The notes beneath the pieces were generated by a model. The model searched no databases. It was not told the DNA's origin and was given only the letters and a program-made list of their open reading frames with translations. Of a stretch of DNA of 7,002 bases, positions 1 to 5,771 are shown in pieces (within the stretch, counting starts at the first letter, position 1; the number at the start of each line of letters is the position of its first letter). Position numbers and translations under genes: made by a program. The stretch spans positions 1 through 7,002 of the forward strand of contig DAOUBS010000124.1 in NCBI GenBank assembly GCA_034432435.1. Reading direction: 5' to 3'. Origin of the DNA: JANWYT01 sp034432435. GTDB lineage: Bacteria; Chloroflexota; Anaerolineae; Aggregatilineales; Phototrophicaceae.

Positions 1-2
1 CC

Positions 3-1010
3 AATGCGCTGGCGGAGGACCCACTGCGCGCACTGCGCGCAGTGCGGCAGAGCGTGCAGCTTGGCTTTCGTTTGATGCCTGATGTGGTGCAAGCGGTTCG
101 TGAGGCTGCACCCAATCTGACTCAGGTGTCAAAAGAGCGGCTGCGTGATGAGTTCTTCAAGCTGTTGAACCTCGAAAACGCTGATGCGGGCTTGCGCGTG
201 CTGCAAGCGCTGAAGCTGTTGGATTACGTTGTGCCTGAACTGGGGCAGCTCGTCAACCGTGAGCAGCCTGCCCCTTGTGTGTTCGACGCATGGCAGCACA
301 CCCTGTACGCTGTCGAGCGCTTGACTGCGCTTTTGACTGCTATCAGCCCGCGGCGCACTGATCAAACAGCTGCTTCTTTTGACTTGGGGATGTTGGTGAT
401 ACAGCTAGACCGCTATCGTCGACGGCTGAACGAACATCTCAGCGAACACTGGGCGAATGAACGGCCACATCAGGCGCTGCTGGTGCTGGCGGCGCTGCTG
501 CATCGCGTTGAGCTGGCTGTGCCCGATCAACGTCATGTACGAACCATGATAGCTGAACGTGTGGCGGATGATCTGCGTCTCTCCAACGCGGAGAAGAAGC
601 GGCTCGTTCAGATTGTGGGCGGGTTTGCGACGATCGATGAGCTTCCGAGTTATGACCTACTCGCGTCGCACCGTTACTGGTTTGCGCTGGGCGGGGCAGG
701 CATCGACGCCCTACTGGTGGGCATGGCGCACATCTTGGCGACATACGGGCCGCATCTGCCACAAGACCTGTGGTTGCAGCGCGTTGATCTGGCGATTCGG
801 CTGCTGTCAGATTACTTTGATCGCTATGAACAGGTGGTGAATCCTCCTGTGTTGATTGATGGCACTGAGTTGATGCGCCTGCTGGCCATTCCCCCGGGGC
901 CGCAAGTGGGGCAGTTGCTAACAGCGCTGCGTGAAGCGCAGGTGCTCGGCAATGTGACAGACGTTGAGGACGCGGTGCGCTACGCGCGGGGCGCTCTGGG
1001 CGGCCTTTAG
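3..1010 (+). CDS. CCA-adding enzyme / poly(A) polymerase family protein, C-terminal part (5' partial)
   Basis: The reading frame is open from base 3, so the gene begins left of the window and about 335 residues are visible. The first codons give EDPLRALRAVRQ followed by LGF and VSKERLRDEFFKLL, the neck-domain signature of class II tRNA nucleotidyltransferases and bacterial poly(A) polymerases, which add CCA or A residues to RNA 3' ends. The catalytic head (GSxxR, DxD) would lie upstream and cannot be checked. An HD-type domain follows: FDAWQHTL (bases 282-305) supplies its first histidine, but the HD pair expected after LAALL reads HR (bases 501-506), so metal-dependent phosphohydrolase activity is doubtful. 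The C-terminus (NPPVLIDGTELM, PPGPQVGQLLTALREAQ, then DVEDAVRYAR) matches the usual tail of this family. It could be a true CCA-adding enzyme, a poly(A) polymerase or a divergent paralogue; the head domain is needed to decide. It converges on rsmD with a 4-base stop-codon overlap. Confidence 0.85.
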   Translation, partial: NALAEDPLRALRAVRQSVQLGFRLMPDVVQAVREAAPNLTQVSKERLRDEFFKLLNLENADAGLRVLQALKLLDYVVPELGQLVNREQPAPCVFDAWQHTLYAVERLTALLTAISPRRTDQTAASFDLGMLVIQLDRYRRRLNEHLSEHWANERPHQALLVLAALLHRVELAVPDQRHVRTMIAERVADDLRLSNAEKKRLVQIVGGFATIDELPSYDLLASHRYWFALGGAGIDALLVGMAHILATYGPHLPQDLWLQRVDLAIRLLSDYFDRYEQVVNPPVLIDGTELMRLLAIPPGPQVGQLLTALREAQVLGNVTDVEDAVRYARGALGGL

Positions 1011-1576
1011 CTGCTGAGCGCGTCTCGTCTCTCAAAGAACCACAGCAAGGTGTTGCCGTAGCGCCGTTCGTCGTAGGCGGCAAAGTGTGCCAGTTCTATG
1101 GTCTCTTTCTCGCGGGGGTGGATCTGCACGACAGCGATTCCGTCGACATCAAGCAGGGTGGGGTTAGCGTCGAGCAGCTTCAACGCTTCCAGCCACAGCC
1201 CTTTGTACTGCGGCGGCGCGATGTAAATGTAGTCAAACGGCGTCTGAGCAGGCCGACGTAGAAAGTCGAAAGCGTCCATCGCCAGCACCTCAGCGCGATC
1301 GTCAAGCTGGGTGTGTTGCAGGTTGTCGCGCAGGATGCCGAGTGCGACACGGTCAAGCTCGCAGAAGGTGGCATGCGCCGCGCCGCGGCTCAACGCTTCG
1401 ATGCCAACGCTGCCCGTGCCGCCGAACAGATCGAGAAATCGTGAGTTGACGACGAAGCTGCCCAGTATAGAGAAGAGCGCCTCCTTGACGCGATCCATAA
1501 TTGGGCGCGTGCTGTTACCCGGAACTGATTTGAGCTTGCGGCCACGAGCCGTGCCAGCGATCACGCGGAGTGACAT
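1007..1576 (-). CDS. rsmD: 16S rRNA (guanine(966)-N2)-methyltransferase RsmD
   Basis: A 189-residue protein of the usual RsmD length. RsmD methylates the N2 of G966 (E. coli numbering) of 16S rRNA, using S-adenosylmethionine, during 30S assembly. The N-terminus carries the family block MSLRVIAGTARGRKL, then TRPIMDRVKEALFSIL. The SAM-binding motif I is FLDLFGGTGSVGIEALSRGA (residues 47-66), and E73 in FCELD should bind the ribose. Motif IV, normally (D/N)PP(Y/F), is APPQY here (residues 120-124, bases 1219-1205), so the acidic or amide residue that usually holds the target amine is replaced by alanine. The ATG is preceded by GAGG (plus-strand CCTC at 1588-1591) 11-12 bases away, inside the last codons of the upstream UroD-family gene, whose stop is 8 bases off; the two are probably cotranscribed. 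Family assignment is firm; retained activity is inferred. Confidence 0.92.
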   Translation of the reverse strand: MSLRVIAGTARGRKLKSVPGNSTRPIMDRVKEALFSILGSFVVNSRFLDLFGGTGSVGIEALSRGAAHATFCELDRVALGILRDNLQHTQLDDRAEVLAMDAFDFLRRPAQTPFDYIYIAPPQYKGLWLEALKLLDANPTLLDVDGIAVVQIHPREKETIELAHFAAYDERRYGNTLLWFFERRDALSS

Positions 1577-1584
1577 AATTGAAG

Positions 1585-2571
1585 TTACCTCACGGTTGGT
1601 TGCACAAAGTCACGCACGGCGTATAAGTTGGAAAGGGGTGTCGTCAGCTTGATTGGGCCGTTGCAGCTCAGGATGAGGCGGCGTCCGCCTGTCGTGGTCA
1701 GTGCTTGGCGCAGGGTGTCATGGAGGCCGTTCGGTGTGGCGTCATGCAGGTGCTGATGCGACAACCCCGCCATTAAGCCGATGCGTACCACATTGCTGAC
1801 TGTGTCAAGCTCCTGATTGCGGATGGATGAATCCCAATTTAGCGCTTTCAAGCCGAGTTCCTGCCCAAGCTGGAACATGGCGCTCTCTCCACGCAGCCAA
1901 GCGATGTTCAGCCACCACGTCGTAGGCAGCGCTGTGATCACCTGTCGATCAAACGGGAGGGCGACGCTGCGATACTCAGTCTCTGCGAGCAGCTCGTGTG
2001 AGGCGTCCATCGCGTAGTAGATGCCAGCCAGCGGCATACGACGCAGCGCGTCGATCAAGCGCACGGTGGACTCTGCGAGCGTCGTCAATCCTGACATGAA
2101 GCGATCACGATGCGTGCGCATCTGCCGCAGCACCGTATCGCGCCCGACCATCTGCAAGGCTTGGGTGAATGGGCTGTAAATAACCTGTACGACAGGCACT
2201 TGTTCAAAGTTCACAGCACGGCTTAACAGGCTCAACATGTCGATCTGCTTGGCGAGGTCACCACGGGTTGGGTCAAGCGGACGGAGCTCTGTCCAGTCGA
2301 GTGAGCGCTTAATCGGCTGCTTCGTGACAGTGCGCCCACCGCGCAGATCCTCGTCGAACCTGTCGACGAGGCCGTAACCGGTCAGCAGGAAGTGTGGCGA
2401 GGACGGGGCAACGCAGATGTCCCAGTTGTAGTCTCCTTGCCAGAAGGACACACAGCGCGCAAGGTCAGCCGCACGCTGATCGTCCCCTGGCCAATGACGC
2501 CACAAACAAACTGGCACTTGGTCAAGTGACTCGCCTGCAAGGGCTGCGGTCACCCGCTCACGTTTGTCCAC
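1585..2571 (-). CDS. Uroporphyrinogen decarboxylase superfamily protein (non-HemE type)
   Basis: A 328-residue, single-domain TIM-barrel protein of the UroD/MtaA/CmuA superfamily, which includes porphyrinogen decarboxylases and corrinoid methyltransferases. It has the subgroup N-terminus KRERVTAALAGE and PVCLWRHWPGDDQ (residues 20-32), then FDED-type and APSSPHF segments, YSPFTQALQMVGR (132-144), GIYYAMDASHE (183-193) and EYRSVALPFD (199-208). The C-terminus RRLILSCNGPIKLTTPLSNLYAV occupies residues 297-319 (the middle is the superfamily's usual 'G-C-x-I-P-x-x-T-P-x-x-N-L' site). It lacks the RQAGRYMPEY-like motif of HemE, and no other haem or corrinoid gene is nearby, so a haem role is unlikely; the substrate is unknown. 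The start is GTG with only weak Shine-Dalgarno likeness. It lies 11 bases after the TPR gene and 8 before rsmD, probably in one operon. It also contains a perfect 9-base-pair inverted repeat. Confidence 0.88.
   Translation of the reverse strand: MDKRERVTAALAGESLDQVPVCLWRHWPGDDQRAADLARCVSFWQGDYNWDICVAPSSPHFLLTGYGLVDRFDEDLRGGRTVTKQPIKRSLDWTELRPLDPTRGDLAKQIDMLSLLSRAVNFEQVPVVQVIYSPFTQALQMVGRDTVLRQMRTHRDRFMSGLTTLAESTVRLIDALRRMPLAGIYYAMDASHELLAETEYRSVALPFDRQVITALPTTWWLNIAWLRGESAMFQLGQELGLKALNWDSSIRNQELDTVSNVVRIGLMAGLSHQHLHDATPNGLHDTLRQALTTTGGRRLILSCNGPIKLTTPLSNLYAVRDFVQPTVR
2349..2371. repeat. Perfect 9-bp inverted repeat with 5-base loop inside the UroD-family gene
   Basis: CCTCGTCGA (2349-2357) and TCGACGAGG (2363-2371) are exact reverse complements around the loop ACCTG. 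In the mRNA this forms a GC-rich hairpin near codons 68-75, about 200 bases after the start. No T tract follows on either strand, so it is not an intrinsic terminator. It may simply reflect the codons for VDRFDED. Confidence 0.6.
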
Positions 2572-2582
2572 AAGTCGAGCTT

Positions 2583-2942
2583 TCAGCTCATTTCAGCGAT
2601 GCGCTGTTTGATCATCGTGCCGAGCATCATGAAGCGGTCATCTTCTTCGTCGACAAGGTTATTGATCTCACCCTGTCCTTTGACCATTTCAAAGGACTCA
2701 GCCGCTAAGGAGGCTGCTTGGTTGAACGCTTTCAGAGCTGCCTCTTTGTTGCCCAGTGCTCGCTCAGACAAGCCCAGTCCATAGTAAATATCTACAATGT
2801 GGTGGAGGGCTGCTTCAGTGCGCTCAAGTCGTTCAGCCTCTTTTGCAAGCTCTTGGAAGGCGCGGACAGCTTGGCGCCAATCGCGCTGGCGCTGATAGTG
2901 CCACGCTTCGCCGATGCGACGGGATAGATCGTTAAGGTTCAT
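2583..2942 (-). CDS. Small tetratricopeptide-repeat (TPR) protein
   Basis: A 119-residue, strongly helical and probably soluble protein without signal peptide or membrane segment. Two TPR-like units are visible. The first is roughly residues 9-42 (GEAWHYQRQRDWRQAVRAF, with the W/G/Y-A-F pattern of helices A and B). The second is roughly 50-83 (DIYYGLGLSERALGNKEAAL followed by KAFNQAASLA). The tail (EINNLVDEEDDRFMMLG and on) is another helix that could cap the repeats. TPRs bind other proteins, and nothing here identifies a partner. It is the first gene of the probable operon with the UroD-family gene and rsmD. The ATG follows an AAGAGA-like weak ribosome site about 8 bases upstream, and a plausible promoter lies in the spacer before it. 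I recognise the fold type but not a named family. Confidence 0.75.
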   Translation of the reverse strand: MNLNDLSRRIGEAWHYQRQRDWRQAVRAFQELAKEAERLERTEAALHHIVDIYYGLGLSERALGNKEAALKAFNQAASLAAESFEMVKGQGEINNLVDEEDDRFMMLGTMIKQRIAEMS

Positions 2943-2983
2943 GAGGGAATCTCTTTCTTGATATTCACTACGTTGCAGCGTTT

Positions 2984-3012
2984 AGTGTAACGAGTAGTTG
3001 AAGCTGCGACAA
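2984..3012 (-). promoter_or_regulatory. Candidate sigma70-type promoter for the TPR-UroD-rsmD operon
   Basis: Read on the minus strand, TTGTCG (3012-3007; 4 of 6 to TTGACA) and TACACT (2989-2984; 4 of 6 to TATAAT) are separated by exactly 17 bases. Transcription would start near 2977, giving a leader of about 35 bases before the ATG at 2942. It lies in the 91-base spacer 2943-3033, the longest gap in the window, which holds no recognisable terminator for the membrane-protein gene. Confidence 0.35.
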
Positions 3013-3033
3013 GCGGGGTAATTTCGTCAAGCT

Positions 3034-5301
3034 CTAGCGGGTCAGAATTTGCGGCAGAGTCAGCTGTGTGCCGAGGCGCGCGCCGCGCTGGTCGAAAAAG
3101 GTGAGCGCGCGGCTGGTTGCGCAGTTTGTGCCATGCGCTGTGCATGAGAAGACGCGCAGCATCAGCGTGTAGCGCCTGTCTCTTGGAACGGATGAGAGAT
3201 CGAGTTGGAGGTAGGTTGTGTAGTAGCGGTCGATCTGCCAAGCAGACGTTGGGATGCGGGTGAGTGGCATTGCCTGCGATGATGTGACAACCTCTCCGGT
3301 TGTGCTGACGAGGGAACTGCTGATAAACAGCAGATCGCTCAACGGGCGAGAGACGCGCCAGTGAAGCATCACGTTGAGCAGATCAGCCTGTTCGGTGTTC
3401 ATCTGGTAAGCGAGCAGTTGCAGCGGGCTGCTGCTTGAATAGTTGAGCGCTACGCTGTCGATGAGGCTGACGCCGGGGACTGGCCTGATGGCAGGCAGAA
3501 ACCGATTGCTCGACAGAGTGACGGCAATCAGCGCCAAGCTGCCACCGACGACTGCCATACGCCGCAGGTCATCCGCAGCGAGCAGCGTCGGAAAGTACGT
3601 ATGCCAGTCCTTGCGCCGATGCTGCCAGCGCCAAATTAAGAGCAGCATCCCTAACCCCACGAGGCTAATTGCCGCTCCGGCTTGGCGTGTGGGTGTCGTG
3701 CCGAAGTAGATGAGAAGCTCACTGCCGCGTGTGGGTGGCAGTGAAAAGAGGTAGCCGGTGTTTTCTGGATTGGGGGTCAAGTCGATTGGGCGGGCATCGA
3801 GGCTGGCTTGCCATCCCACAAAGGGGTTTACTGTGTATTGGGCGTTGAGAGGGCTTGCGCTGGCGATTGTGTAGGTGCTGCTGTGGCTTTGAGCGCGAAG
3901 CAGCACGGCCTTGTCTGGTGTGCCGTTCAGCAGTGTGAGGCGATCAGGCAGCCCGCGGGTGTACGCGGTCAGCAAAGATGAGTTGGGGCCGTTTGTCAGA
4001 GGAACGCGGCTCGGAATGCTCACGCCAGTGGGGACGCCCGCAATGCCGTACCCGCGAAGCTCAAAGAGAAGCTGGCCTTGTTCGCTCAAGACGACAGACA
4101 GCGGCTGCCGATGAAAGGCAAGGTAAACGGGCGTGTAGGCGGTGGCGATGCCGACCAGCGCGAGGATGTAGCCGCTGCGCTGACGGCGAGGCGTGCCGAG
4201 CGCAGGCAAGAGCGTCGCGCCCGCCAACGCAGCGCACCACGTAAAGGCCGCCGCTAAACTCGCCGCTTGAAGAACGATGACGCTAACTGCCATGCATATC
4301 GCTATGGCCCCCCAAACGAGGCCAAAAGGTTGAAAGCGCCGCGTCGTCAACTGCGTGACTAGCGCACAGCACCCCAACCCAACGATCGCCAGCCCAGCTG
4401 TTGGTTGAGGGGGCGGGGTGGCCGCGATTGGATCAGGAGTGATGAACGGGGCGACCAAATTTGACCAGTGAATGAGAGCAGCTTGGCTTGTCGGCAACTG
4501 CTGCCATGTCATCGCGTCGGCTTCAAGCGCGGCTGGCAGCCAGTAGAACGCGCTGAGCGCCCCCCCGCAGAGCAGCGCGATGAGGAGGTGCGGCCACCGG
4601 CGGCGCACGCTGTTGAATCGCAGTGCGGACGCTCCTCCCCCCAACATGAGAGCAAGCAGTGTGTACATCGGAGGGGCGCACAGCAGCAGCAGCGCGCACG
4701 CGCAAGCCAGCAGCGGCACGTCAAGCGCGCTCGTGACGCGCAGCGTACGATCCAGCGCCCAGATGAATACAGGCAGCAGACCCGCGGCTAGCATCGTCGG
4801 GATATCGCCTAGATGGTAAGGCAGCAGCCAACTAAACGCCGGGCTGAGCAAGAAGGCTAACGCTCCAACGAAAGCAGCCCGCGCCCCGAGATGCTGCAAA
4901 ATGTAGGCGTAGGTAGCTGTTCCACCTAAGACGAGCGCGACGCTCATCAACACCCCAACGCTGACTGCGACATTGTCGGTGAACAGCAGGGTCAGCAGGG
5001 CAGCGCTGTAGGACGCCAGCGGGGGTGAGAAGTGCAGGATCGGCGCGCCGTAGCCGTACACCGCGTGGGGCGACCAGCGGGGGTAGAGCACCCCTTCCAA
5101 CAAGCTGATGGTTGTGTCATGGGCGCGGAACGCGAGGTGAATGCTGTCATTTTCTGGGGTGAGCATGCCCCCCGACCAGTAGTGGAGGCTCGCGATCAGC
5201 GCAGCTATGGCAACAACGATGCCCCCCCAGTCCAATCCGCGGTTGGCGCTGCGAATCCAGTTCGGAATTTGATCTTCGGGTATAACGAGTTGGCTGCGCA
5301 T
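3034..5301 (-). CDS. Large polytopic membrane protein, GT-C-like (PTPS-related / YfhO-like)
   Basis: A 755-residue integral membrane protein. After a hydrophilic start, the first helix (about residues 25-43) is followed by an outside loop with ENDSIHLAFRAHD (50-62), then EGVLYPRWSPHAVYGYGAPI (69-88) and FSPPLASYSAALL. This 'D-x-x-H ... G-x-x-YPRW ... GYG-x-P ... PPL' arrangement is typical of PTPS-related membrane proteins and resembles the first loop of GT-C glycosyltransferases, which use lipid-linked sugars on the outer face. About ten more helices follow to residue 396, then a periplasmic-type domain. NPFVGWQASLDARPIDL and the later LPPTRGSELLIYFGTTPTR (about 492-539) resemble the C-terminal beta domain of YfhO-like proteins. 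Helices at about 541-558 and 582-597 precede a C-terminal extracytoplasmic beta-rich domain (about 610-755). It is probably an envelope glycan or glycolipid protein, with donor and acceptor unknown. The ATG lacks a Shine-Dalgarno site but has a good promoter just upstream. G tracts of 7 occur at 5222-5228 and 4560-4566 (as C on plus). Confidence 0.82.
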   Translation of the reverse strand: MRSQLVIPEDQIPNWIRSANRGLDWGGIVVAIAALIASLHYWSGGMLTPENDSIHLAFRAHDTTISLLEGVLYPRWSPHAVYGYGAPILHFSPPLASYSAALLTLLFTDNVAVSVGVLMSVALVLGGTATYAYILQHLGARAAFVGALAFLLSPAFSWLLPYHLGDIPTMLAAGLLPVFIWALDRTLRVTSALDVPLLACACALLLLCAPPMYTLLALMLGGGASALRFNSVRRRWPHLLIALLCGGALSAFYWLPAALEADAMTWQQLPTSQAALIHWSNLVAPFITPDPIAATPPPQPTAGLAIVGLGCCALVTQLTTRRFQPFGLVWGAIAICMAVSVIVLQAASLAAAFTWCAALAGATLLPALGTPRRQRSGYILALVGIATAYTPVYLAFHRQPLSVVLSEQGQLLFELRGYGIAGVPTGVSIPSRVPLTNGPNSSLLTAYTRGLPDRLTLLNGTPDKAVLLRAQSHSSTYTIASASPLNAQYTVNPFVGWQASLDARPIDLTPNPENTGYLFSLPPTRGSELLIYFGTTPTRQAGAAISLVGLGMLLLIWRWQHRRKDWHTYFPTLLAADDLRRMAVVGGSLALIAVTLSSNRFLPAIRPVPGVSLIDSVALNYSSSSPLQLLAYQMNTEQADLLNVMLHWRVSRPLSDLLFISSSLVSTTGEVVTSSQAMPLTRIPTSAWQIDRYYTTYLQLDLSSVPRDRRYTLMLRVFSCTAHGTNCATSRALTFFDQRGARLGTQLTLPQILTR

Positions 5302-5309
5302 ACGCTAAG

Positions 5310-5338
5310 ATTGTAGGCAAAGAAGATGGTTGAGGCAA
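5310..5338 (-). promoter_or_regulatory. Candidate promoter for the membrane-protein gene, possibly giving a leaderless mRNA
   Basis: On the minus strand, TTGCCT (5338-5333; 4 of 6 to TTGACA) and TACAAT (5315-5310; 5 of 6 to TATAAT) are separated by exactly 17 bases. The expected start, about 7 bases beyond the -10 box, falls at about 5303, only 1-2 bases before the ATG at 5301. No Shine-Dalgarno sequence is visible there. The -35 box overlaps the probable ribosome site (GAGG, 5332-5335) of the divergent GNAT gene. Confidence 0.45.
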
Positions 5339-5345
5339 TGCAGGC

Positions 5346-5771
5346 GTGTTGACAGTACGCCATGTTACATCAGACGATCTGCCCACCTTGTTCCAATACT
5401 GGTGCGATCTAGAGACGCTGCGGTCTAGTTTATATCGCACGTCTGTGCCGATGCTGAATCAACAGGCTTGGACGTCGTCGAATCGTCACAGCATGGGGTG
5501 GGTGGTCGAGGCGTCGAACGTAGTGGGCAGTCTCCTGTATGAACGACTGGGAGGCGTGGCGTTCGTTCGGCATTTGCTGGTAGACCTTCACACGACACAA
5601 ACGCGGGCGATCGGCGCTGCGCTGTGGCGTGAAGCGGTGTCGGCGTGGCGCGAAATGGGCATCAAGCAGGTTGAGGCTTGTGCCGAGGCACGCCTGCCAG
5701 TGGAAGAAGCGTTCTGGTATGCGTGTGGTGCACGCCAAGTCGAAGGGAGGTATGTCGTTCGACTATGCTAA
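5346..5771 (+). CDS. GNAT-family N-acetyltransferase, divergent (first of a tandem pair)
   Basis: A 141-residue protein with the GNAT layout: an N-terminal strand and helices (LTVRHVTSDDLPTLFQYW), a central sheet (MGWVVEASNVVGSLLYERL), then strand 4 and the acetyl-CoA loop (VRHLLVDLHTTQTRAIGAAL, residues 74-93). Strand 5 and the final helix follow (VEACAEARLPVEEAFWYACGA). The pyrophosphate-binding motif, usually (Q/R)xxGx(G/A), reads QTRAIG (85-90), with alanine at the first glycine, so cofactor binding may be weaker or the protein may be non-catalytic. The substrate is unknown. The start is set by an in-frame stop at 5331-5333: GTG 5346 (GAGG 10 bases upstream) is the first option and TTG 5349 the only close alternative. 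TATAAC (5281-5286) is a possible plus-strand -10 box without a convincing -35. The stop overlaps the next GNAT gene by 7 bases. Confidence 0.78.
   Translation: MLTVRHVTSDDLPTLFQYWCDLETLRSSLYRTSVPMLNQQAWTSSNRHSMGWVVEASNVVGSLLYERLGGVAFVRHLLVDLHTTQTRAIGAALWREAVSAWREMGIKQVEACAEARLPVEEAFWYACGARQVEGRYVVRLC
5744..5750 (+). promoter_or_regulatory. Ribosome binding site for the second GNAT gene
   Basis: AGGGAGG is a strong Shine-Dalgarno match inside the end of the first GNAT gene. It lies 14 bases before ATG 5765, a somewhat long spacing. The nearer ATG at 5752 is out of frame, only one base away, and opens just 15 codons. This favours ATG 5765 over the earlier in-frame GTG at 5678, whose extra 29 residues have no GNAT character. 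Confidence 0.5.

Noticed and set aside
30..45. A 16-base perfect palindrome, GCACTGCGCGCAGTGC.
   Set aside because: It falls exactly on codons of the conserved RALRAVR neck motif, where repeated CGC/GCA codons generate it. No sign of an operator.
439..1083. A 214-codon open frame on the minus strand opposite the CCA-type gene, running into rsmD.
   Set aside because: Its translation is a low-complexity mix rich in A, P, R and S with no family resemblance, while the plus strand has clear conserved motifs. It is a GC-driven shadow.
2965..2989. A bulged stem (CACT, AA bulge, ACG pairing with CGT, AGTG) in the 91-base spacer, as a terminator for the membrane-protein gene.
   Set aside because: The stem is only seven interrupted pairs and no T tract follows it on the minus strand.
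3720..3743. A 7-bp inverted repeat (CACTGCC / GGCAGTG).
   Set aside because: Short, with a 10-base loop, no T tract, and inside the membrane-protein coding sequence; expected by chance at this size.
4468..4819. Overlapping open frames of 60-107 codons on both strands within the membrane-protein gene.
   Set aside because: Arginine-, serine- and alanine-rich translations without conserved motifs; they are alternative-frame readings of the transmembrane region.
5349..5354. A perfect TTGACA -35 box on the plus strand.
   Set aside because: No -10-like hexamer lies 16-18 bases downstream, and it sits inside the first codons of the GNAT gene, so it would start transcription within the coding region.
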